DNA of 64,000 nucleotides from contig RQTK01000007.1 of the NCBI GenBank assembly GCA_003991915.1, positions 124,001 through 188,000 on the forward strand, written 5' to 3'. This DNA is from Elysia chlorotica (Eukaryota > Mollusca > Gastropoda > Plakobranchidae). The notes beneath the pieces were generated by a model. The model was given only the letters and a program-made list of their open reading frames with translations, made no database searches and was not told the origin of the DNA. Of this stretch, positions 1 through 18,619 are shown in pieces; the first letter of the stretch is position 1; every line of letters starts with the position of its first letter. A program made the translations under genes and the position numbers.

Positions 1-889
1 TTTCCTGCAAGTACAAGTCCAAGAAAAACAAACCCACGTCAATTTCAATCAAATTGAATGTTATGCATCTGCTTTAATTATTTTTTTAATGTTCAGCATA
101 GCTTTGATTTTGGGCAGAAGGGATGGTATATGTTACTGTGAAGGATAACAAAATATCTAAAGTACTTAACAGTATGCATGTAGTTACATGTAAAGAAAAG
201 AAGTATGTATCTGATTAAAAGTAAAATTAACCTTTCTAAGTACTTGATAAAAGGAAAAAAAAAAACAGTCGTTGAGTTTGCTATGGAGAGGAGTAACAAA
301 ACAACTGTTACCATACGCCTAAATGCACATCTCTATATATGAAAATGTAGTGCTCATTGTGGGCTCCCCGTCTCGATTTTTGCCCATCTCCACAGACTTA
401 CTAAACCACTTGAAATTACAAAACATTTTATAAACCACTATACATCAGAATCTGAATAGGGACATGCTGACCACCACTTTTTAAAAAACAATGTTTTATT
501 AAACCTTTGATAATATACAAAAATTCAATGTACACATCTTGCAAAGGCCAATCTGTGTTATTAGGTCAATCGCTTTCTTCTTCCTTTTTGTAAAAGTAGT
601 GCGCTTAGGGGGAAAAATCGGTGTGCACTTTTGACCTGAGAGCGGTATTTCTAAAAAGTTTATCACCGCAGACTTACTCAGCCACCTAAAAACAAAGACA
701 ATTGCCTCAGGAATAATCTAGAATCTAGATCTAAATCATTTGACCAAGAAGCATAACTCAACTGTATCATGAACTATATCAATGGCAGGTGATAAAGAGA
801 CGTCGTTTAAGACAATCCAGATATTTTTCAGCAACACTCAAGCCAAATCAAAGTCCACCAACTACACAATCACAAACATCACTTGATCA

Positions 890-1390
890 ATTATCCATAT
901 CTAGGACCACTGATACTGGTCGAAATCTAGATCTAAATCGACAAAGGGAAAACAGAGTGACATAGATCTAGATCTCCACAACTTAGACCCAGCTTCAGAT
1001 CTGCTACACCACCACAAAAAGAAGATAGATCCACAAGAATGAGATCTATTTCTACATCATCACTAACGCCTCCACCTGAAATTTAATTTAGCCAGGCAGC
1101 ATATACTGTCATACTGCCAACTGCCCCAAACAATAGCAATACAGCACTTGATCAAATATCCACATCTAGGCCTACTAATACTGATCGAAATCTAGATCTA
1201 GATCTACGACAAAGTGAAAACAAACAGATCTAGATCTCAATAACGTAGGACTAGCTTTAGATCTACTACACCACCACAAGAAGCAGATAGACCCATGTAG
1301 ATAAGATTTATATCACCACTACCATCTCCACCTCACATCAGTCAAGCAGCTTCTATGCTTACACCGCCAACTGGCCCAAACCATGGTAAT
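890..1390. repeat. Diverged direct repeat of about 250 bp, CTAGATCT-rich
   Basis: Two successive blocks (about 890-1130 and 1150-1390) share the same order of short motifs: ACTTGATCAA, a CTAGG/CTACTGATAC-like run, AAATCTAGATCTA, GATCTGCTACACCACCACAA and GCCAACTGCCCCAAA or its variant. Both translate in one plus frame into a Ser/Thr/Pro-rich stretch broken by stops, so a decayed coding repeat is possible. Similar CTAGATCT words recur at 7110-7390. Confidence 0.55.
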
Positions 1391-2295
1391 AATATTGTTG
1401 CCCACAAAATGGGGGAGAATGACAAAGACATGCCAATATTGTGACTCATAACTATGGCCCACAGAAACATCCTCACTATGCTGTGCCCACGGTCAAGTAA
1501 ATTTACCACCCTTGCAAACTTTTTCGGAGCCTTTACACCAGCTGTTTGTGTGGGATACTGCAAAATCTAGACATTTTTTAAATAACATTCAAAGTTACAA
1601 TTCAGCTTTCGCATCCGAGGACATGTTACCAACAGAGGTATACTGTTTGAGTAAGTGGCATTTTTTTTCAAAGAATTGGTATTGATTGAAACTTTTAATC
1701 CAGCGAATTTGCGCGCCTTCAAATGGTATTGCACAAAAAACAAAAACAAAAAACACCGAGGGTTATCAAGAAAGTTGTGCTGGTGTATTAGAGGACAAAA
1801 GGCATACGAAACTACGCGTACAGGTTGGCAGCTATGCAGTCGGTGAGCCCATAACTTTCGTACAAAAGGGATTTTTTTCCAATGACAGGGTGTTTCCGAT
1901 GTGGACATTTCTCACAGCTATTTGCTACTTTTTTTTCTTTCTGCCGGCGACAAAAAAGTTTGGTATATGTCTGAAGATCCCCGATCAGTGATGTCTAACA
2001 CTACAAACAACGTACAAGGAAGAATACAAATTCTATTTCATCACCAGCGAACCAACAACCGCGACCACAGATTTCCGCAGTAAAGTGGCAGCACTGAAAA
2101 CCCTTTTGTTTTACGGGTAGTAAATATGCTTCACTTTCATATTTTGAAAAAAAAAGGATTCGACAATCTTGAACCCCCCCCCACCACCAATTATAAAAAT
2201 TGAATTTTTATGATTCGAGATCTGCAGCAAAACAACCCGTTTTGTGGCATTGCCACACAATTATTCTTATCCTTTAAAAGCCTTGTCATACCACT

Positions 2296-2660
2296 CAGGG
2301 TGTCCAGCAGATTATGATGAAAAAATGTACAACCTGCAAGTAGAATTTACTACCTAGGAAAATGAACTTTTTTTCCCGTTCTGATATCACATTACGTCAT
2401 TGCATGATAGAAGATAAGGAACAAAAAAACTCTGCATATTATCATATTCATTATTGTAATATCATTCATATGCTTCATATTTATGACCGGTAATACCAGT
2501 AATGTACAGGCCTAATCATAATATCATTAATTTGCAAGTGGAACATTTACTACCAGATCATGGTGATTTTACGACCGGCAAGGTAAATTTACGACCATTT
2601 ACGACCTTTACGACCAGAATACAAAATTTACGACCTATTTACGACTTTCTGGACACCCTG
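2296..2660. mobile_element. Short non-autonomous inverted-repeat transposon (MITE-like)
   Basis: The element begins CAGGGTGTCCAG and ends CTGGACACCCTG, a perfect 12-bp terminal inverted repeat. It is flanked on both sides by CCACT (2291-2295 and 2661-2665), which looks like a 5-bp target site duplication. The right end carries several copies of TTTACGACC between about 2573 and 2646. There is no coding capacity. The superfamily is uncertain: a CAGGG start recalls hAT, but those normally make 8-bp duplications. Confidence 0.7.
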
Positions 2661-3069
2661 CCACTGTTGATTCAGTAAATTTTCTGTGTTTGATTGTAGT
2701 GGCCTTCAAGTCTCTGAACTTTATTTGCCCCTTTTAAAATGACATTTATGAAACTTTATGTTAACTATAATTGAAATCTACAAAAATAGATCATACTTTG
2801 TTAGAATGCTTGAGGAATTGATGTAACAATACAGAATTTTATCATGTGATATAATACAAAATGCCCTAATCCAGACATAAAATTTACTGAATATTTAGTG
2901 GTACACATATATGTGTCACAGAGAGTATCAGAAATGGTACTAAAGCTTGGATAAAAAAATTACAACTTATGGCTCTGATTGTACTATTTTCACCTTTTTC
3001 CTCTCATGAGCAAAAAATTCAAAATTAGGCTGAAACATTCAGCTCTGTTATCTGGTTTGGGGAGGTTAC

Positions 3070-3326
3070 CTCACTAATTTTCTGGACAGCTGCTCTATCA
3101 CCGCCTTTCTCAGCCTGATGAAGTCTTGCCTGCAGGCTGTTGCTTTCCACTAAGTGCTGCTCGTGTGTGTGCTGCATACGAGCTTTCAAGGCTTCCATCT
3201 CGGCTTGTTGGTACATCAGCTGGTCTTGAAAACGCTTCTCCATTGACGCATTTTTGGTTTTCTCAACTGTTAGTTCATTTCGCATTTCCTTGACTCTAGA
3301 CATCAAACCTACTGAGTTGTTTTTCT
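3070..3326 (-). CDS. Kinectin/RRBP1-like exon 4 (coiled coil)
   Basis: 257 nt, phase 1 to phase 0, acceptor CCCTTCAG and donor GAG/GTAACC. It encodes 85 residues of Glu/Lys/Gln-rich coiled coil (for example MEALKARMQHTHEQHLVE). The frame stays open at the donor, so the gene continues leftward. Confidence 0.85.
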
Positions 3327-5712
3327 CTGAAGGGAACAAGAATGTTAGATTTTACCTTCAGTTATTACCAAATCTGACAACATGATTTCCAGGTACTCAT
3401 ATGAGTATCTTTGATGAGTGATATTTAATTTTTTTTTACATTAGAGTGATCAAAGGAATTATAAGCTATATAAAAAAAAAATTTCTATCAGCCCTTGTCT
3501 GATTAACCCAGTGGATGAAGAAAATGAAGTGATTGACAGTTGTTTAGATTGTAAGGGGGAAGTCCAAGCGTATATGTCTCACCAAAGCATTGTGAAATCC
3601 AGAGACATGATGTTGGGTTCATTCAAAATCTTACAGAGCTTTCCACTGAAAAATATGAACTAGCCTATGGTGGGTGATCTTGCACAAATTTTCAGCTATT
3701 GTTAAAGAAGCAACAAATTCCCCATCCCAGCAAGGGCCCATTGCCTAGAGAGAAATATAATTTACTAAATTTCCTAGGTATATTTTGTACATTTTTTTTG
3801 TCTTTTTGGGGGGTTCAATATTATAAATATTGGTCTCTTTAATTCATCAGTTTTATGCTCTAAAATAGTCGCTTAGAAGTTTACCCTTTAATACATTTTT
3901 TCTTAAAGATACTAGGTTCTTGAAGTGTGTGGAGCATAAGTGTGCAACGCATTAAACCAGATGACCTCAAGTTTATAGATTAAATTGAGACACCCTCATT
4001 GAACAAAAAAATCATCCTAAAAAAAGTAATTGCTCAAAATATGCCCTCCACGAGAGGGCACAAAAATTATCTGACTTATTTGTTGCTTGTAAATCAGGTG
4101 TTGAAAAAAAAAAGAAGTAAAGAAATAATTTTGTTTTAACTATTTAAGAAATAAGAATGAAATTATGGTTACAAACCTTCTTGCAAAAGTTTTTCCTTCT
4201 CTTCCAACTGTTTCTTCATCATAGACATTGGATCACCCTTTTGGCTTTTCTATATGAAAAAAAAAAGTAGAGATTATCTTCTAGCACGAGGCACAAGAGA
4301 AATTAGAAAGTTTTACAGCATTTCTATTTGTGACACAGGGAGCCTTGGAAGATTTTGCCTTTTTAAAAATCTTATATATAGTTTGTTACATTATAATTTA
4401 CATGATAACATTAAGAAATATGAGGACAAAGACCATTGTACAAATGGCATAAAATGATTTAATTTCATAGAGTGCAAAATATGCCACTTATTTGTTTTTC
4501 AGAGAAAAAATATACTCCCACAGATCTAAGATATAACGACTTTTGTCTTTCCTCTTTTCCTAGTTGACCTAATCTATGAATCAACTCACTTTATTCCAAG
4601 ATTCTGATGCAATGGGAACAGATGGAGTAAGACCTTGACGATTCAATAGAATATCAATTAGATTTTGAATCTCATCATCAGATAGCTTTGCAGTTTTCAC
4701 AACTGATACAAGTCGTGATCCATTGAGGGGGGCATCACCTGTACAGATAATTTGAGATGGGAAATATGATATACAAATCAAATTTCCTGTTTTAAAAAAG
4801 ATGCTATTGAAATATTACCAAGACCAAACAGTATTTTATTTAAAGACGGTTAACACTCTCTCATAGAATATGCAGTACTATAATTGAAATTTCAGAGGAC
4901 TGTTGTGTTTGAATGATGAAAACAACTGTGCTTAGCCCAACATTACATAAACCTATTTAATTTGTTAACCTTATTAATAGTAGTCGATTAACGTTCACAG
5001 TTAATAAAAGATCTAAAGTATAAGCAGTGTTAATTAATGGTAAAATACCTTGAGGTTGCTTTGCTTTTGGTGAGTTCCGAATCTCATCTCTATGCCTTGG
5101 CTTATGGTCCTCCTTCATATCGATGACACCTTTGGGTGGCAAGTTTTCTTTAAGCTCAGCAGAAACTTTTGCTTTAGTTTCTTTGACAATAAGTGGCTCA
5201 CCAACAAAGGCCTTTTCCTGTTTTTCATGAGACTTTTTCAGTTCCATTTCATCTTTGGGAACCATAGGCTTGTGGTGAAGCTCTACTTGTTTTGTTGCAA
5301 TCAGAGGGTGCTCATCTTTGTTCACCAGGATTGACTTTATCTTTTCCTTCTTATTACTTCTTTGTCTCAGTCCAACAGTAAGACTTGAACTTTCAGTCGG
5401 CTCAATTATCTCAGGTTCAATTTCCAAATTCACCATTTTGTGTTCACTCTTCAACTCAGGTTCTGTGACTTGAGCAGATTTTTCTTTCACTTTATCTGGC
5501 TTGCCTTTCTTAAAGCTTTTCTTCTTGTTCAAATCCTTCTCTGCTTTTTTTTCTGCCTTTGCTTTTTCTCTTTCTTTTTCTTCACGCTCTCTCTGCTCAG
5601 CCATCACTTCTTCAAAGGTTTTTTCTCTCATTGAGAAAGCAGATATACAGTATATCATGACTGCAGATATTATGAAAACAGCCACTCCAATTAAAACCGT
5701 TGCCACCTCCAT
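3070..5712 (-). CDS. Kinectin / ribosome-binding protein 1 (p180) family, 5' part of gene
   Basis: Four spliced exons (5049-5712, 4590-4738, 4177-4249, 3070-3326) join in frame into 381 residues; the C-terminal part lies outside what I can see. The start is at 5712, with an in-frame TGA 12 nt upstream. Residues about 3-27 form one hydrophobic helix (ATVLIGVAVFIISAVMIYCI), a signal anchor. It is followed by a Lys/Glu-rich charged segment to about residue 80, a disordered linker containing DEHPLI and GEPLI, a short globular segment (KLSDDEIQNLIDILLNRQG) and the start of a long coiled coil. The order matches vertebrate kinectin and RRBP1: ER membrane proteins with a cytosolic coiled coil implicated in kinesin binding, ribosome binding and ER shape. 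I cannot choose between the two paralogues, and a single pre-duplication orthologue is likely. Confidence 0.85.
4177..4249 (-). CDS. Kinectin/RRBP1-like exon 3
   Basis: 73 nt, phase 0 to phase 1, acceptor TCATATAG and donor GAAG/GTTTGT. It encodes PMSMMKKQLEEKEKLLQE, the first heptads of the coiled coil. It is too short to show up as a long open frame, but the phase and family match are clear. Confidence 0.83.
4590..4738 (-). CDS. Kinectin/RRBP1-like exon 2
   Basis: 149 nt, phase 1 to phase 0, acceptor CTGTACAG and donor AAA/GTGAGT. It encodes the conserved segment LVSVVKTAKLSDDEIQNL, which lines up with the pre-coiled-coil segment of vertebrate kinectin. Confidence 0.85.
5049..5712 (-). CDS. 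Kinectin/RRBP1-like exon 1 (start codon, signal anchor, basic linker)
   Basis: 664 nt, ending in phase 1 at a CAAG/GTATTT donor. It encodes MEVATVLIGVAVFIISAV and continues through the EREEKEREKAKAEKKAEK region to residue 221. A possible 5'-UTR acceptor (CATTACAG) lies about 35 nt upstream of the ATG, so an upstream non-coding exon may exist. Confidence 0.88.
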
Positions 5713-6959
5713 TATGGCTACTCAAAATGTTTGGGGCCACCTATACTACTGTAATGATCGTCCTAGAGGATATAAAAAAAGGTTTTTGAACAAATTAACT
5801 TTTTCATACATGCATATAACATTTACAAAAAATCCCTCAATTAATCTGAGTAAACTATACTACAGACTACTACTAAAAGTAAATTTATGGCACAGACCAC
5901 TGAAGTCACAGAAAGGGACTTGTAAAGGAAAAAGGTATTTCAACAAACCAATCCAAAAAAACAAATTTATAACTAGCGTTTTTAATAAAGCTTGACTTCA
6001 ATCCACACTCATCCTCAAAACTGAAAACGAAAGTAAATGACTCAAATCTTAAATACGACTAAAAGTTGAATTTCAACAATCAGCAATAATCATTACCAAA
6101 ATGAAAGCGAATGATAAAGTAAGCCCAGGAGTACCATTTAGTCCATTGTTCCCTTTCTACAAGAGCAGTATTTCCAATCTATCTATCACAGATTTATAGG
6201 GCATCACAATTAAAATAATAAAAAAAATTATGTCCTTTAATAACTGAAAAGCTGTTTTTTTCCATTCCAAACATTTAAAAGCTATATAGATCTTGAATAT
6301 TTATGGCTACAGTGGAAAAGCTCAAAATTAACACAAGGATCTTATTGATTTAAAAAAATTTAAGATTTTCTACGGACTATTTTGGAATATTACTAAAAGC
6401 TCTGGGGCTGTACAGAAAAGGCCAAGTGCTAGTGTTGTGTTTCTAAGTTAAATTTTGGTCAGACCCTTTTTTGTGAAAATTGAAAGCCTTTGTTCTAATT
6501 GTCCAAATAAAATCGATGTGATGCTTAAATTCCTGTGTCCATTATTTGGAGAAAAACCCTAGATTCTCTCAAGTTCATAGATCAAAAATTGGACAGAAAC
6601 AAGATCGGTCGCTCACAGAGGGTGAATGTGTATGACTGTACATCTAGTAGATCTAACCCCCTTCGCCAACGCCAGTAAAAACACAAGCACTTCTAGTGCC
6701 ATGCACTGAATTACCCCCCCCCACACACACACACACACACGCATCGTTTGTATGGAAGATGCGTACGCCTGGGTTGTGTTTTTAGAGTGTGTCCAGACTA
6801 AAGTAAATATAATTTATGTTAACTGGTTCAGGAACATTGTAGCCAGTGAATGTCTAGTCTGTCCCGATTTTCCTAACAAAATCTTCCTGTGACAATCTCA
6901 TCACATTTCTTCTTGAACGTGTAAAGCCTGCTGAAGACTTGCTGCCCGCTCACAAGATG

Positions 6960-7065
6960 CCCGAATAGCGCCGAGTGCTAATCTCGCAGACTGTCCGAAT
7001 AGTAAGGGGCGATATTCTCGCAGTATGTGTCAATAGCGCCGCACGCTATTCTCACAGGCTGGAGG
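6960..7065. repeat. Imperfect tandem units with AATAGCGCCG / TATTCTCGCAG words
   Basis: Three rough units of about 35-45 bp alternate CCGAATAGCGCCGAGTGCTA-like and ATTCTCGCAG-like words. The block is GC- and CpG-richer than its surroundings and lies about 1.3 kb upstream of the kinectin-like start, so it could be promoter-proximal. That role is inference only. Confidence 0.4.
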
Positions 7066-7873
7066 TTAGCAACGTCCTAAGAAAAACGGACCTCGACCAA
7101 ATCCAGTAGTAAAATCTAGATCTAGAATCTAGATCAAATTCTATCACATTTGAGCCTCATAATCTAGTATTAAGAGGATGGATTTGAATGTGTACTTTAC
7201 TGTTTGTTTGTTTGTTTTTTCATTCAGAGGTGTTTGTGCTAATCTAAAGCTAGATCGAGATTCTTGATCTAGAGATCTCTCTAGATATTCTAGGCCTACC
7301 ATAGACCGGGCTACGATTCATGTTGATGATCACAGGAGCCCAGTAGGCCAGTTAAAATCTAGACTCTATATCTAGTACATTACAAATCGATCTAATGATA
7401 CATTTGCACACCCTTACTTTAATATAATATTTTTGTAAGATGAAATCATCTATTCAAGCAAGCGAATAATCTATCTTTTCCAGTATCAATCCGAGTACCT
7501 TACTTTCAGTTCAGTTTTCAGCTGAAGTCACAGGCCCGTCGGAAGCCCGTCCCACGAAACCTATTCAACGTGGAAAAGGAAAGGGGCACCGAGTCTTGTA
7601 GCATCCAACCCACAAGGCTGAGTGACTTTTGTCTACGTATTATGCTAAAAATAACTCGTTTTGAAAGGTCCGCAGAAAACATGCGAATTCTTTCCATTCG
7701 TCATTTTTAAGCTTACCATCTGATCACTGGCAATGAAATACATTATATTTAAGCTTATTAACTGTTATGTAAAACATTGTTTAACTCTACTTACTTCAAT
7801 AAAAACCAAGCAAGATTGTCTGAAACCATGTCTTTTAATTCACGTTATGATTGTCACTGTACCAAGGATCACA

Positions 7874-8229
7874 ATTTTCTACATTTCCTCAATGCACACC
7901 CTAATACGTGTAAAAAAAAAATGGTCAAATTACACTTTTAATAGTCTTGCTGGTTGTATTTTTCTCTGTAAAAACAAATCAGAGGCTTGTGACTTTTAAC
8001 AGATAGTTAATAATATAAATATCAAATATACATAAATATATCGATATAGATCACTATTTTCTACATTTCCTCAATGCACACCCTAATACGTGTAAAAAAA
8101 AAATGGTCAAATTACACTTTTAATAGTCTTGCTGGTTGTATTTTTCTCTGTAAAAACAAATCAGAGGCTTGTGACTTTTAACAGATAGTTAATAATATAA
8201 ATATCAAATATACATAAATATATCGATAT
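7874..8229. repeat. Tandem duplication, two 174-bp copies
   Basis: 7874-8047 and 8056-8229 look identical by eye, separated by 8 bp. Weak similarity (GATCAC-ATTTTC) continues just outside the left ends, so the repeat period is 182 bp. Non-coding. Confidence 0.85.
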
Positions 8230-9299
8230 CTTTCACCACAGTACAATTACTAAGACGTTTACTTACATTGTGGTAGTTTAGATTATAATTGTTAATACGC
8301 TAAATGAGGATGATATTTTCTCGGCACTGGGAGTGGTTGCGATTATTGCGATCATTCATTATCTTTTCTGTTGGTTTACTTTCAAAATCACGAGGGAAGT
8401 CACCACCGTGCACCTGTGTGAACTGTATGAGCTTATGGCAGGCCTGTTTGCAATAATTTTATGGTTTGCCATATTCATTTACATTGATCATGTTTTATAC
8501 AACGACACTTGTTTTGTTTTTGTTTTGTTTTTTAATAACATTTCAAACTCGTGCTTCGCTCGTGTAGTTTCATTTCATTTTTACACCATAGTGTTTAGAT
8601 TGGGTCAAGTATTTGGACTAAAACATCCACTCAAAATATAATATTCTTGACCTACCCTTGTTGGTGTATTAATATCCTTATCCGAACCAAGTTACAGATG
8701 TGGGACCGATAACTTTCTAATTACGTTGTATTTTTTCGCAGCAGCGAAAGATATAAGACCTTTAAAAGATCAATATTAATCAGTGTCGAATTGACAAATA
8801 ATGTTTTAATAATTTTAGAAAGGAAACAATAACTGTCTTTACGTGAATGTCTACAAACTAATGTGAACTAATATGATAACGCCGCAAGGTGAACTTAATA
8901 ATTGGGAGGGTAGCCTACATGATGCAACAAACGATTTAAAACGATACCAAACTATCATAATGCCCGTCCTCCTCAAAACGGAAACGTTTAAAGTATTTTT
9001 AAATCAAATTAAGCTCGTGGTTTGGCAAATAAAACAGTACAAGCTATGAGATTTTTTTTATGTGGTGAAATACCAACCCAGCAAATGTTTTTAAAAATAC
9101 TAACTCAGCAAATGTATTGATATAAGTAATAGAGGGGAAAGAGGGGAGGGGGCTGTTATAACATGTTATATTGGCAATGCTCAATAAGATAATTTGTTCA
9201 GTTTCGATAAATAGAGACAGAGAGGGGGGGGGGTACCCCCTGATTAGAAAACCAATAAAAACTTCGGAGTAAGCTTATACAAATCGTTCTATGTTATGT

Positions 9300-9510
9300 G
9301 AATAAGAAGTCTTGTAACGCTGTACTTCGGACCCTTGGTTCGAATCATACATTTGGAGAAAGGTTATTCGCCCCTACTGATTGTATCTATATTAGTATAC
9401 GGTAATGTGAATAGCTGAGTCACGAGTCCCGGTACGTGTCCGGTGTCGCGTGTGTTGCAGCGCAAAAACATTTCCGGCGTTAGTCTTGGAACCCATTACC
9501 GTAATAGGAT
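9300..9510 (+). mobile_element. tRNA-derived SINE-like copy (diverged)
   Basis: It contains a B-box-like GGTTCGAAT and then the same downstream motifs as the better copy at 62824-63077: CCCTACTGATTGT, GTGTGTTGCAG and a CTTGGAACCCATTACCGTAAT-like end. It is diverged, and its ends are approximate. Confidence 0.55.
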
Positions 9511-9559
9511 ATTCGTTTGGAACACATGCGACGTTATAGAAGAGAGCTCATAAGAAGAA

Positions 9560-9840
9560 TGGGGTTGCGATATCAATATGCAGCAAATAAACACATAAGT
9601 AGAGGCATAAGAGGAAGGGGGTGGCGATATGCGGCAAATAAAGACACAAGTAGAGGCAAAGGGGAAGGGGGTGGCGATATCAATATGCGGCAAATAAAGA
9701 CACAGGTAGAGGCATAAGAGGAAGGGGGCGGCGATATATGTGGCAAATAAAGGCACAAGTAGAGGCATAAGAGGAAGGGGGTGGCGATATCAATTTTCAA
9801 TATGCGGCAAATAAACACACAGTAGAGGCAAATATGCGGT
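9560..9840. repeat. Minisatellite, about five units of 50-60 bp
   Basis: Units begin GGGGTGGCGATAT, often followed by CAATATGCGGCAAATAAA, CACAAGTAGAGGCA and a purine run AAGAGGAAG. Unit starts lie near 9562, 9617, 9668, 9725 and 9778. The units differ by small indels. Open frames seen across the array arise from the repetition and are not genes. Confidence 0.8.
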
Positions 9841-10515
9841 GTGTGAGAGACAGTGAGAAGCGAAGAGACAAATACTAAGGAGTAGGCTAATAATGCGATA
9901 GGCAGACAGATAAAGATAGATGGATAATATGCCTACATTAGAAGAATAGATATGCACAAAAATGGACATAATGTAGTAACATTGGGGAAGGAGAAAAAGA
10001 GAGAGATAATGAGAGAGACAGAGACCGAGGTGGAGACAGGCAGACAGACAGAGACGGATAGACACAGAGAGGACAGATAGAGGGACACAAAGAAACATAC
10101 TTAACAGAGACAGAGAGAAAGATAGGCACGCGTGAAAAAGGACATAGCAAAGTGTTGGTGACAAAGGGAGAAAATAAAACGGACAGCCATGAAATACAAT
10201 AATGATAGAGAAAATGAAAGCCAAGGGCAGAAGGCAAAGAGAAAAAGAGAACGAAGTATAGATGCTTGATATGGTGATCTAATTAGACTCGTCAGTGAAA
10301 AGTAGATGTTGGCCTGAATTATTTTCTATGATTTGTTCAAAATTTTCTCTGTATAAATAATTCTGGAGGGGTTTTGTTCTTCTGGAGAGCTGTTAGGTCA
10401 AGAATGCTTCCTGGTCTTTTCAGCGTCCAGGAGGGGATTACTGAAAATAAATGCCTTCTTCAGTAGAGATAGTATCTAAGTCGATTTAAAGAGGGAGTTG
10501 CTGAACACGGATTCC

Positions 10516-10562
10516 GGAGGGGGGGGGGGGGGGGGAGGGGTGGGGGGGGGGGGGGGGGGGGG
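10516..10562. repeat. Nearly pure G tract
   Basis: About 45 bases of G interrupted only by single A and T bases. It could form G-quadruplex structure and is error-prone in assembly. Confidence 0.85.
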
Positions 10563-11201
10563 AATCTTACTACATAATTTGGGTGGATAACAGGGTGAAA
10601 AGCATGATTGCCAGGGTGAGATTTTATAACTAACCAGTTATTACTTTATTCCCACAGTCATGTAACATAAACAAAACAAACAAAAAAAAAATTAAAAAAA
10701 ACAACCAACGCTGTATCACCGAAGTTCAGGCCTTACTTCGTAGTCATTAGCATAAGTTAACCTATTCTATGCTGTGCACCAGCACCGTTGCTCTGGATAA
10801 CATGTCTATTTATTTATTTGTTATCTTCTTATTTTTAATGGAAACGCCCCACTAGAGAATTGGAGTAAGCATACTACAATGATCGGTTAATTTTCTCATC
10901 ATCTTAGTCTCTGTGCTCGCTCACGGCCCAGAATGGTCAGTGCTCAGGGAGGTCACCTACTCAACAGAAGAGCTCATTTACATAAAGAAGCGCCATCTCG
11001 TCGGAACGAACATCTGACCCAACTGTCCATGCACTCGCTGAATATCGATCGCCTATGGACTTAAGAGACGATAGTAATGCCAGCCTCTCACAATCGGCTT
11101 ATTTCTTTGCTCACCGGCGTCTGTCTTCTCCCCGTGCTCGACCTGTTCGCCATTAAATTGCTCATTCAAACCAAGGGAAAAAGGAAAGCTTCGCAACGAT
11201 T

Positions 11202-18619
<7,418 letters not shown>

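Larger units (their letters stand above)
1..3069. other. Non-coding stretch at left edge (intron of the kinectin/RRBP1-like gene or its flank)
   Basis: The last recognisable exon of the minus-strand gene ends at 3070 with a good donor and an open phase, so this stretch is probably intron, with further exons beyond the window. I found no additional coiled-coil exon here. It contains a diverged tandem repeat rich in CTAGATCT (about 890-1390), a foldback element (2296-2660) and otherwise plain AT-rich sequence. Short open frames at 1342-2083 on both strands have no recognisable domain. Confidence 0.5.
5713..11201. other. Intergenic region between two divergent genes
   Basis: About 5.5 kb between the kinectin-like start and the ENOPH1-like start. 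Contents: possible 5'-UTR and promoter sequence near either end, a CA run (about 6722-6740), imperfect GC-richer repeats at 6960-7065, CTAGATCT words at 7110-7390, a 174-bp duplication (7874-8229), a SINE-like copy (9300-9510), a minisatellite (9560-9840), purine-rich sequence (9840-10260) and a G tract (10516-10562). The hydrophobic 102-codon frame at 8333-8641 has no recognisable family. Confidence 0.6.

Noticed and set aside
5092-5995. Plus-strand frames opposite kinectin-like exon 1
   Set aside because: Mirror frames of a Lys/Glu-rich exon, giving Phe/Leu/Ser-rich translations.
8333-8641. 102-codon hydrophobic plus-strand frame
   Set aside because: Several predicted membrane stretches but AT-driven Phe/Ile/Leu content, no family match I recognise and no splice context.
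9496-10237. Overlapping 80-144 codon frames, several Leu/Cys/Ser-rich
   Set aside because: They lie in a minisatellite and a purine-rich stretch whose lack of stops explains the open frames; no domain.
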